Below, piece by piece: positions 44,376 to 51,193 of a stretch of DNA of 64,000 bases (the stretch's first letter is position 1; each line of letters starts with the position of its first letter). The stretch covers positions 1 through 64,000 of the forward strand of contig DWYR01000001.1 in assembly GCA_019118565.1 (NCBI GenBank), in the 5' to 3' direction. The DNA is from Candidatus Alistipes avicola (GTDB lineage: Bacteria; Bacteroidota; Bacteroidia; Bacteroidales; Rikenellaceae). A program made the translations under genes and the position numbers. The notes beneath the pieces were generated by a model. That model worked only from the letters and a program-made list of their open reading frames with translations, was not told the DNA's origin and searched no databases.

Positions 44376-44751
44376 TGCAAAAAGATTCATTTGGAGAATA
44401 TTCATATTTACCTTGATATTTCTATTCCTAATATTATACAGCACATATGATCCTGAGAAAGTCAGCATATACCCTCAATGCCCGTTTTATATGCTAACCA
44501 AATTAAAATGTCCTGGATGCGGATCTCAACGTGCAATTCACAACTTACTCAATCTAAACATTCAAAAAGCCTTTGAATACAACGCACTTTTGGTTTGCAC
44601 GATTCCGATTATTCCGATCTTTATTGTAGCACAAATTTATAGAAGAAGATTTCCTCGCTTTTATAACACCTTATTTGGGACTCCATTTATAATAGGAATA
44701 TTGCTAATAACCATTTCATGGTGGATCATCAGATTAACATTAAAAGTATAA
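44365..44751 (+). CDS. DUF2752 family membrane protein (128 aa)
   Basis: Small integral membrane protein with about three hydrophobic helices (~10-28, 72-90, 105-122). The DUF2752 signature CPFYMLTKLKCPGCGSQRA lies between helices 1 and 2, with AFEYNALL after it. The CPGCGxxR cysteines could bind metal or form a disulfide. Function unknown. It overlaps the CD225 gene, so the two are co-translated; in Bacteroidetes these two families are often neighbours. It is the last gene of the mini-island. Confidence 0.83.
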   Translation: MYYDAKRFIWRIFIFTLIFLFLILYSTYDPEKVSIYPQCPFYMLTKLKCPGCGSQRAIHNLLNLNIQKAFEYNALLVCTIPIIPIFIVAQIYRRRFPRFYNTLFGTPFIIGILLITISWWIIRLTLKV

Positions 44752-44800
44752 ATTAAGAACAAAATGCAGAATTTGTTTTACAGACAAATAAAATGATTGA

Positions 44801-44867
44801 TTTGAGTCCTGTCGGCGTCACTTCCAAGAGAACCACTTACAGCAATGTAAGTGGTTTTTTTGTGTCT
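44801..44867 (+). repeat. 67-bp direct repeat, copy 2 (displaced tRNA-Arg end, attR-like)
   Basis: Perfect copy of 43527-43593: the last 20 bases of tRNA-Arg plus its terminator hairpin (44832-44861). The 5' part of a tRNA is absent here, so it is the displaced original end of the gene. The hairpin now also terminates the CD225-DUF2752 transcript. Confidence 0.9.
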
Positions 44868-44961
44868 ATATGACCGCTCATGCAAGAAAAGAGAGACGAC
44901 TCCCGGTATAAAAAACAAGCGGCAAGGCCTTTCAAAATATCTTCCCGTCCGCTTTGCCCCC

Positions 44962-44994
44962 AAAAAAAAGGCTCCGTGCTGACTGCACGGAGCC
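44962..44994 (-). terminator. Terminator of the WG-repeat lipoprotein
   Basis: On the minus strand a 10-bp perfect stem (44985-44994 with 44970-44979) and 5-base loop are followed by eight T (44962-44969). It lies 50 bases after the stop at 45045. Confidence 0.88.
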
Positions 44995-45044
44995 ACGATA
45001 CGATTTTGTCAGGGCTCAACCAATAGCTCTCGTTTCAATACCGT

Positions 45045-45671
45045 TCAATACCGTCCCAACCGTTGCACGGCATTGCGAACGTCGCTGGCGTTGTTGAAAC
45101 GGGGTTGTACGACCATCGCGCCCTGGCGGTCGATAGCCCCCCAATGTCCGTCCTCGATCTGTATGACAGCGATCCCCTGTTGTCCGAAAGTGCCGCAATT
45201 ACGGTATTGCGGGGCGATGGCCCAACGTCCGTAATGGTCCAGATAACCGAACAGTCCGGTTGCAGGATCCCGTTCCGCCCACAACTCAATCCCCGGCAAG
45301 CGGCCCTTCGCCAACGACTGAATGGCTGCCGTTGCATTGCTCGATGTCGAAAAGACGGCCGGGATGACCCATTGTCCCGTCGGATCGATGGCCCCGTAAC
45401 GATTGCCTACCCGTACTCGTGCCAGACCGGAACTGCCGAAATTCTGAACCGCATCGAACTTGGGAGGAATCACCCACATACCCAGATCGTTGATGTATCC
45501 GTAAAGACCTGTGGCCGGATCCTCGGCCGGGGTGCAATGATGCCCTGCATGACGTACGGAGGTCGTCCGCTCAAATCCAGATGTTGACACGCCCCCGGTA
45601 AAAGCGGGCCCCATAACCGAACAAGAGCATAAAAGCGGTACAAGGACGAGATACGGGAAGATTCGTTTCAT
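45045..45671 (-). CDS. WG-repeat lipoprotein (208 aa)
   Basis: Lipobox LLCSC (Cys ~17), a short linker, then three to four WG (KWG) repeats of the form ATGLYGYINDLGMWVIPPKFD, each a beta-strand unit around G-x-W-(V/A)-I-x-P. Repeats begin near residues 53, 88, 135 and 174. WG repeats probably form a solenoid or propeller for binding on the cell surface. The protein is unusually small for this family. Single gene with its own terminator. Function unknown. Confidence 0.82.
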   Translation of the reverse strand: MKRIFPYLVLVPLLCSCSVMGPAFTGGVSTSGFERTTSVRHAGHHCTPAEDPATGLYGYINDLGMWVIPPKFDAVQNFGSSGLARVRVGNRYGAIDPTGQWVIPAVFSTSSNATAAIQSLAKGRLPGIELWAERDPATGLFGYLDHYGRWAIAPQYRNCGTFGQQGIAVIQIEDGHWGAIDRQGAMVVQPRFNNASDVRNAVQRLGRY

Positions 45672-46211
45672 GGCTTCTTATTAATAATTATAGAGTACTG
45701 TTCCATTTATCTTCTTCATAAGTGTCTCCTTTGAAACACAACAATCTGAATACAATACATTTATACCAATTCTTCCGTTTGAGTCCTGGGGCGCATACCA
45801 TCGGGTGGATACGAATCGCAATCTGTTCGCTCAGATAACCGCGGAACCCTGTAGACCAGGCTCTAAAAGAACTGCCGATTCCAAAATTTCATCCTAAATC
45901 CTTATGGCCGGGAATGAGCAAAAGATCTCCGGCGACACTATCGAGCAATCACCCCTCCGGAGTCGAAAACGAAAGTTTCCCTATCGGTCCTCGGAAGAGG
46001 GGCGTTTGCGTTCTGTCTTGAATCTTCGAATACAGTATGTGCTGCGCTCTGCATGGAGCGCAGCACACTGAAGAAATAAAAGTTTCTTCATGAAGAAATT
46101 TTTGAATGGGATGTATTGCAAAAGTACTTTCTCCAAGCCAAAAATCCGATTCAATACGTCAATTGTTGCATCAAAAAGACAAAAATAACGTTAGGGAGGA
46201 CTTCTACCGAT
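45672..46211. other. Gene-free stretch with several hairpins
   Basis: About 540 bases between the WG lipoprotein start and the AraC gene end. No coding frame is convincing. There is an 11-bp perfect hairpin at 46039-46066 (6-base loop). A 16-base palindrome at 46083-46098 has a T-rich tail toward the minus strand, which may terminate the AraC transcript. A CTCCGGA/TCCGGAG pair lies near 45930-45965. A 12-base match to the tRNA-Arg att sequence lies at 45777-45788. Confidence 0.5.
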
Positions 46212-47273
46212 CTATTTTCGGATTTGTTGGTCCCGGTAGCGTGTAGGCGTGCATCCGTATCGGCGGATAAATACGCGCCGAAAAGTCGAAACCGAATTGA
46301 ATCCGCAGTTCTCGGAGATCGCCTCGATGGTCAACGTACATTCCGGGATGGCGAGCTGTTCGGCAACGGCTCGGACCCGGTATTCATTCACATACTCGTA
46401 AAAGGTCGTTCCCAGTGTGCGATTCAGGTAATCGGACAAATAAGTGCGATTGGAGCCGAGTTGTTGCGCCACTTCCGCGATAGTCAGATGCGGATTAAGC
46501 CAAATCTTCTGCTCCTCAAACAAGCGCACCAACTCTTTCGCGAATTCCGGTTGATATGTATCGCGGGCGGTCGTCTCGGGAACCGGCGACGTGGTCTCTT
46601 CCGCCAATACGAGCGGCTGCTGTTTGTAGATATTGTAACAGATCACAGCCCAAAGGATCCCGGAGCCCACATTATAAAGGATATCCGCATTCATCGATAT
46701 TTGAAACGCTGAATAAACCCAGATCGCAAGGAAAATGATGAAAAAAATCAGCAGCTTCCACAGCCATTCCAGATCGAGGTTCTCCGTATTGGAGAAGTTC
46801 TCCCGCAACACGCGATTATAGACCGGAATTGCACGGAAAAGCAACATGGTAACCCACAAAGAGTAAAACAAAGAAACGGCAAGGTCAATATAATAGACAA
46901 CGGTCGAGGAGGTGCAGACAAACAGTACCAGCAAGACGAGGAACGGAAGTTCGTGCAGGACCATCTTCCGCCAGGTGAACCACCCCGGACGGGTCAATTC
47001 AAAGAGTAGAAAAGCACACGTCGGGACAGCCAACATGTCTATAGAAAAACAAAGATATTCGAGATATTCGCTGGGAGTGGCATCGCTGAGCAGCAGCAAA
47101 TCCTTTACATGAAGGAAAAACCAAAAAAGAAGAGTTCCGCTCAATAAACAATGCAACCGCTTTTCCCGCCGGACAAAAAAATAGATCCCTGCCGTCAATA
47201 ACAAACAAGAGACACAGATCTGCGAGAACAAAAGCAGAGATGAAGGTGCAATATAAATTGTGGAAAGCGCCAT
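46212..47273 (-). CDS. Membrane-bound AraC-family transcription regulator (353 aa)
   Basis: The N-terminal ~230 residues contain six to seven membrane helices. A linker follows, then a C-terminal AraC DNA-binding domain of ~100 residues with two helix-turn-helix motifs (LTIAEVAQQLGSNRTYLSDYLN and IEAISENCGFNSVSTFRRVFIRRYG). This architecture is common in Bacteroidetes and allows direct sensing at the membrane. The frame is open to 47438, but the promoter at 47297-47328 puts the mRNA start inside that extension; ATG 47273 is the start. It is divergent from the ior operon, so it may regulate it. Confidence 0.87.
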   Translation of the reverse strand: MALSTIYIAPSSLLLFSQICVSCLLLTAGIYFFVRREKRLHCLLSGTLLFWFFLHVKDLLLLSDATPSEYLEYLCFSIDMLAVPTCAFLLFELTRPGWFTWRKMVLHELPFLVLLVLFVCTSSTVVYYIDLAVSLFYSLWVTMLLFRAIPVYNRVLRENFSNTENLDLEWLWKLLIFFIIFLAIWVYSAFQISMNADILYNVGSGILWAVICYNIYKQQPLVLAEETTSPVPETTARDTYQPEFAKELVRLFEEQKIWLNPHLTIAEVAQQLGSNRTYLSDYLNRTLGTTFYEYVNEYRVRAVAEQLAIPECTLTIEAISENCGFNSVSTFRRVFIRRYGCTPTRYRDQQIRK

Positions 47274-47296
47274 ACAATCAACCTTATATAAATATA

Positions 47297-47328
47297 CAAA
47301 TTTATAAAGAAACAAGAAAAAAAACAAA
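47297..47328 (-). promoter_or_regulatory. Promoter of the membrane AraC regulator
   Basis: Minus-strand TTTG (47325-47328), a 20-base spacer and TAAATTTG (47297-47304): an exact consensus match. The start would be near 47290, 17 bases before ATG 47273. Confidence 0.8.
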
Positions 47329-47368
47329 AATTTAGAACTGAAAAAACAGAAAGAGCTATCTTCTTTTC

Positions 47369-47411
47369 GAGATCCGAAAGGAAAGGGCACAAGTCCTCCT
47401 TCTCGGATCTC
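47369..47411. promoter_or_regulatory. Inverted repeat in the AraC-ior intergenic region
   Basis: GAGATCCGA (47369-47377) and TCGGATCTC (47403-47411) are perfect inverted 9-mers around 25 bases, which themselves contain AGGA/TCCT. It sits between the two divergent promoters and could be an operator for the AraC protein or another regulator, or a hairpin. Confidence 0.45.
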
Positions 47412-47563
47412 TCCCGAACAAATTATCCAAAAAAACAAACCTCATACAATCATAAATTCGAACAAACAAAACAAGGTCAAATTTTAAAATATTGATTATT
47501 AAAGAAATATTAAGATCAGTAAATAAAAACCATCCCAAGATTCGACTTTCTACAAAAAAACAC

Positions 47564-47571
47564 TAAATTTG
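47564..47571 (+). promoter_or_regulatory. -7 element of the ior operon
   Basis: TAAATTTG matches TAnnTTTG, 29 bases before ATG 47600. The -33 region has only TTCG at 47541-47544, so the promoter may need an activator. Confidence 0.55.
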
Positions 47572-47599
47572 TCGTAATACTGAATCTAAATTTTTAGTG

Positions 47600-49195
47600 A
47601 TGATAAAGAAAGAATTACTACTCGGCGACGAAGCTCTTGCCTGGGGCGCCATCAATGCCGGTCTTTCCGGAGTCTATGCATACCCCGGAACCCCCTCTAC
47701 GGAGATCACGGAATTCATTCAGCAACATCCGCTCGCACGCGAACGCGGCATTCACTGCAAGTGGTCTTCCAACGAGAAGACCGCCATGGAGGCAGCTCTC
47801 GGTATGTCGTTCGTCGGCAAACGGGCGCTCGTTTGCATGAAACATGTCGGCATGAACGTCTGCGCCGACGCCTTCGTCAACTCGGCCATGACCGGTTGCC
47901 ACGGCGGTCTGGTTGTCGTGGCTGCCGACGACCCGTCGATGCACTCCTCGCAGAATGAGCAGGATTCGCGTTTCTACAGCAAATTCGCTCTGATGCCTAC
48001 CTTCGAACCCTCCTCGCAGCAGGAGACCTATCAGATGATCGGTGCTGCGTTCGACTTCTCGGAAAAACACCAAATTCCCGTACTCATGCGCCTTACCACC
48101 CGTATGGCTCACTCCAGAGCCGTTGTCGAGGTCGGCGAGGCCAAAGAGCAAAACGCTCTGAGCTACACGAAGAAACCCCGTCAGTGGGTGCTCATGCCCG
48201 TCAACGCGCGCGTACGCTATAAAACGCTGATCGAGGAGAACAAACTCTTCGAGCAGGAGGCCGAGCAGTCGCCTTTCAACCGTTACATCGACGGGAAAGA
48301 CAAATCGATGGGTATCATCGCCTGCGGCATTGCCTATAACTATGTTATGGAGAACTTCCCGGAGGGATGCCCCTATCCGGTTCTGAAGATCTCGCAGTAC
48401 CCGCTGCCGACCACTCTCGTAAAACGGATGGCTTCGGAGTGTGAGTCGCTGCTCGTAGTCGAGGAGGGTCAGCCGATGGTCGAGGAGATGATCCGCGGCG
48501 TATTGGGGACCCCGGTCCAGATCAAAGGCCGTCTGAGCGGCGAACTGCCCCGCACGGGCGAATTGAACCCCGACAACGTACGCGGTGCGTTCGGTCTGCC
48601 GCAGCGTGAAACGGCTACCGCAAGCCAGCTCACCCTGCCCCGTCCGCCGGCCCTCTGCCAGGGTTGCGGACACCGCGATGTCTACACCGCCCTGAACGAC
48701 GTTCTGCGTGAGAACTACAAGAATGCCAAAGTATTCAGCGATATCGGCTGCTACACGCTCGGTTGGCTGGCTCCGTTCCATGCAATCGACACCTGCGTGG
48801 ATATGGGCGCCTCGATCACGATGGCCAAAGGTGCTGCCGACGGCGGTCAGTTCCCCTCGGTAGCCGTTATCGGCGACTCGACCTTCACCCACTCGGGCAT
48901 GACGGGTCTGCTGGATGCTGTCAATGAGAACAGCAACATCACGGTCATCATCTCGGACAACCTGACTACGGGTATGACCGGCGGACAGGACTCTGCCGGT
49001 ACGGGTCGTCTGGAGCAGATCTGTGCAGGTATCGGTGTCGATCCGGCACACATCCGCGTAGTCATACCGCTGCCCAAGAACATGGACGAGATTCGCCGCA
49101 CGATCCGTGAAGAGATCGAGTACAAAGGCGTTTCGGTCATCATCCCGCGCCGCGAGTGTATCCAAGCGGCCAAACGTCACAACGCTAAAAAATAA
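47600..49195 (+). CDS. iorA: Indolepyruvate ferredoxin oxidoreductase, alpha subunit (531 aa)
   Basis: Thiamine-diphosphate enzyme that oxidatively decarboxylates aryl pyruvates to aryl-acetyl-CoA and reduces ferredoxin. The N-terminal pyrimidine domain opens LLLGDEALAWGAINAG and has YPGTPSTEITE; the C-terminal ThDP domain has PALCQGCGHRDVYTAL and GDSTFTHSGMTG. The protein stops soon after VIIPRREC, so the C-terminal two-cluster ferredoxin domain of archaeal IorA is missing. Electrons must go through other cysteines or a separate carrier. ATG 47600 follows a GTG at 47597, which is the less likely start. Confidence 0.92.
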   Translation: MIKKELLLGDEALAWGAINAGLSGVYAYPGTPSTEITEFIQQHPLARERGIHCKWSSNEKTAMEAALGMSFVGKRALVCMKHVGMNVCADAFVNSAMTGCHGGLVVVAADDPSMHSSQNEQDSRFYSKFALMPTFEPSSQQETYQMIGAAFDFSEKHQIPVLMRLTTRMAHSRAVVEVGEAKEQNALSYTKKPRQWVLMPVNARVRYKTLIEENKLFEQEAEQSPFNRYIDGKDKSMGIIACGIAYNYVMENFPEGCPYPVLKISQYPLPTTLVKRMASECESLLVVEEGQPMVEEMIRGVLGTPVQIKGRLSGELPRTGELNPDNVRGAFGLPQRETATASQLTLPRPPALCQGCGHRDVYTALNDVLRENYKNAKVFSDIGCYTLGWLAPFHAIDTCVDMGASITMAKGAADGGQFPSVAVIGDSTFTHSGMTGLLDAVNENSNITVIISDNLTTGMTGGQDSAGTGRLEQICAGIGVDPAHIRVVIPLPKNMDEIRRTIREEIEYKGVSVIIPRRECIQAAKRHNAKK

Positions 49196-49201
49196 TCCGT
49201 C

Positions 49202-49786
49202 ATGAAACGAGACATCATACTTTCCGGCGTCGGAGGACAAGGTATCCTCTCGATTGCCACGGTGATCGGAGCCGCAGCCCTCAGAGAGGGACTTTACCTC
49301 AAACAGGCCGAGGTACACGGAATGAGCCAGCGAGGCGGCGATGTACAGTCGAACCTTCGAATCAGCACCGAACCGATCCTTTCGGACCTCATTCCGCAGG
49401 GCGAAGCCGACATCATCATCTCTCTGGAGCCGATGGAGGCCTTGCGTTATGTTCCCTATCTGAACAAGGAGGGGTGGATCATCACGAACACCACGCCGTT
49501 CATCAATATCGACAACTACCCCGACACGGGAGCCCTGCTCGCCGAATTGCGCAAACACAAGAACGTCATCGCAATCGACGTGGACACCATTGCCAAGGAG
49601 GAGTCCTCGCCCCGTGCCGCCAACATCGTCCTGCTGGGTGCCGCAGCCCCCTTCCTGGGTCTCGATGCCGAGAAGTTCGAGGAGGGAGTCCGCAACATCT
49701 TCGCACGCAAAGGCGAACAGATCGTCGAAATGAACCTGAAGGCGTTTCGCGCCGGTTATCAATACGCACAAAAACACATGAAATAA
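49202..49786 (+). CDS. iorB: Indolepyruvate ferredoxin oxidoreductase, beta subunit (194 aa)
   Basis: Gamma-domain subunit of 2-oxoacid:acceptor oxidoreductases. The glycine-rich opening DIILSGVGGQGILS and the EVHGMSQRGGDVQS motif bind CoA and contact IorA. Normal length. It lies six bases after iorA, and its TAA shares a base with the ATG of the aminotransferase gene. Together with IorA it makes the functional heterodimer or heterotetramer. Confidence 0.93.
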   Translation: MKRDIILSGVGGQGILSIATVIGAAALREGLYLKQAEVHGMSQRGGDVQSNLRISTEPILSDLIPQGEADIIISLEPMEALRYVPYLNKEGWIITNTTPFINIDNYPDTGALLAELRKHKNVIAIDVDTIAKEESSPRAANIVLLGAAAPFLGLDAEKFEEGVRNIFARKGEQIVEMNLKAFRAGYQYAQKHMK

Positions 49787-51099
49787 TGGCACAGATCATT
49801 TCCCAAAAGATGTTCGATGACATGCTGCAACGCATGGAGATCAGCGATATGGCCCAGGCAACGATCCGTCAGGTCGGAGCCTTTGGGGCCGCTCTCGAAA
49901 AGGAATCCGGGGCAGAGTTTCTGCATTTGGAGATGGGGGTCCCCGGCCTGCCGCCCGAAACGGTGGGTGTCGCCGCCCAGCAGGCAGCCCTCTCGAAAGG
50001 ATTGGCCTCGATCTACCCCAGCATCATCGGTATTCCCGAATTCAAAACCGAGGCATCTCGTTTCATCAAAGCGTTCCTCGACATCGACGTGCCAGCCGAA
50101 TCATGTCTTCCTACCGTCGGTTCGATGCAGGGCGGATTCTGCCTCTTCCAGATCTGCTCGCAGTGCGATCCGAAAAAGGATACAATTCTCTTCATCGACC
50201 CGGGATTTCCCGTTCAGCGCCAGCAGGCCAAGATTCTGGGAATCAAGAGTGAGTCGTTCGACATCTATGAATATCGTGCCGAGAAACTCGGACCTAAACT
50301 GGAAAGTTACCTGAAAGCGGGGAACATTGCAGCCATCATCTACTCCAACCCCAACAACCCGGCCTGGATCTGCCTGACCGAGGAGGAGTTGAAGACCATC
50401 GGCGAACTGGCCACCCGTTACGACGCGATCGTCATCGAGGATCTGGCCTACATGGGCATGGACTTCCGCAAACAGCTCGGACATCCTTTCCAGGCACCCT
50501 ACCAGCCGACGGTTGCCCGCTACACGGAGAACTACGCGCTGATGATCTCCGGTTCAAAGATTTTCAGTTACGCCGGCGAGCGCATCGCTCTGGCTGCCAT
50601 ATCGAGCAAAATATTCCACCGCGACTACCCCGCCCTGCGCAAACGTTACGGCATCGGTCACTTCGGAGAGTCCTTCACTCTAACCTTCCTTTATGCCGCC
50701 TCGGCCGGCACGAGCCACTCGGCACAATACGCCCTGGCCGCCATGTTCAAGGCAGCAACGGACAGCCAGCTCGACTTCGTCGGCCATACCCGTGAATATG
50801 CCGACCGGGCACACCGCATCAAGGAGATCTTCGAACGCCACGGTTTCCACATCGTCTACGACAAGGACCTCGATCAGAAGGTGAGCGACGGTTTCTTCTT
50901 CACGGTCGGATACGGATCGATAACCAGCGCAGAACTGGTGGCCGAACTGCTGCGCTACGGCATCTGCGCCATCTCGCTCGCCTCAGCCGGCAGTTTGCAG
51001 AACGGTGTACGCGTCTGCGTATCGCAGATGAACCGCAAGGGCCAATACGACCTGCTCGAAGAACGGCTCTCGCTTTTCGACCAGGACCACAAAAAATAG
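49786..51099 (+). CDS. Class I/II PLP aminotransferase of the ior operon (437 aa)
   Basis: Fold type I aminotransferase with the PLP lysine at Lys258 (ISGSKIFSYAGER), the YSNPNNPAW substrate-carboxylate segment and the IVIEDLAYMGMD Asp/Tyr pair. Translation is coupled to iorB by a TAATG junction; the longer frame to 49474 lies inside iorB. Its place between IorB and the synthetase suggests it makes phenyl-, hydroxyphenyl- or indolepyruvate from aromatic amino acids. That is inference from context, as the sequence alone does not fix specificity. Confidence 0.87.
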   Translation: MAQIISQKMFDDMLQRMEISDMAQATIRQVGAFGAALEKESGAEFLHLEMGVPGLPPETVGVAAQQAALSKGLASIYPSIIGIPEFKTEASRFIKAFLDIDVPAESCLPTVGSMQGGFCLFQICSQCDPKKDTILFIDPGFPVQRQQAKILGIKSESFDIYEYRAEKLGPKLESYLKAGNIAAIIYSNPNNPAWICLTEEELKTIGELATRYDAIVIEDLAYMGMDFRKQLGHPFQAPYQPTVARYTENYALMISGSKIFSYAGERIALAAISSKIFHRDYPALRKRYGIGHFGESFTLTFLYAASAGTSHSAQYALAAMFKAATDSQLDFVGHTREYADRAHRIKEIFERHGFHIVYDKDLDQKVSDGFFFTVGYGSITSAELVAELLRYGICAISLASAGSLQNGVRVCVSQMNRKGQYDLLEERLSLFDQDHKK

Positions 51100-51127
51100 A
51101 CTTGAAACAACAATTTATCGTTATACG

Positions 51128-51161
51128 CCTCCTCCGGTTATCGCACGACAGCCGGAGGAGG
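51128..51161 (+). other. Hairpin between aminotransferase and synthetase genes
   Basis: 10-bp GC-rich stem (51128-51137 with 51152-51161) and a 14-base loop, with TTATACG directly repeated on both sides (51121-51127 and 51162-51168). No T tract. It may lower or uncouple expression of the downstream gene, or stabilise the upstream mRNA. Confidence 0.5.
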
Positions 51162-51193
51162 TTATACGAAAATTAATACGGAATAGAAACGAT

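Larger units (their letters stand above)
43594..44867 (+). mobile_element. Mini genomic island of ~1.27 kb at tRNA-Arg, without integrase
   Basis: The segment between the two 67-bp copies plus one copy, 1274 bases in total, is clearly more AT-rich than the chromosome. It holds a promoter, a candidate structured RNA (43831-43961), a zinc-ribbon CD225 gene and a DUF2752 gene. No recombinase or integrase frame fits inside. It could be a satellite mobilised in trans, the residue of a larger island, or a product of recombination between tRNA-terminator copies. The bases from 43594 to about 43780 show no gene; a short frame there only runs out of the tRNA. Confidence 0.75.

Noticed and set aside
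44778..44996. Minus-strand frame across att copy 2 and the WG terminator
   Set aside because: Runs through two hairpins and has no credible start or motif.
47618..49792. 724-codon minus-strand frame opposite iorA/iorB
   Set aside because: Shadow of real genes; composition bias of a GC-rich antisense frame and no recognisable motif.
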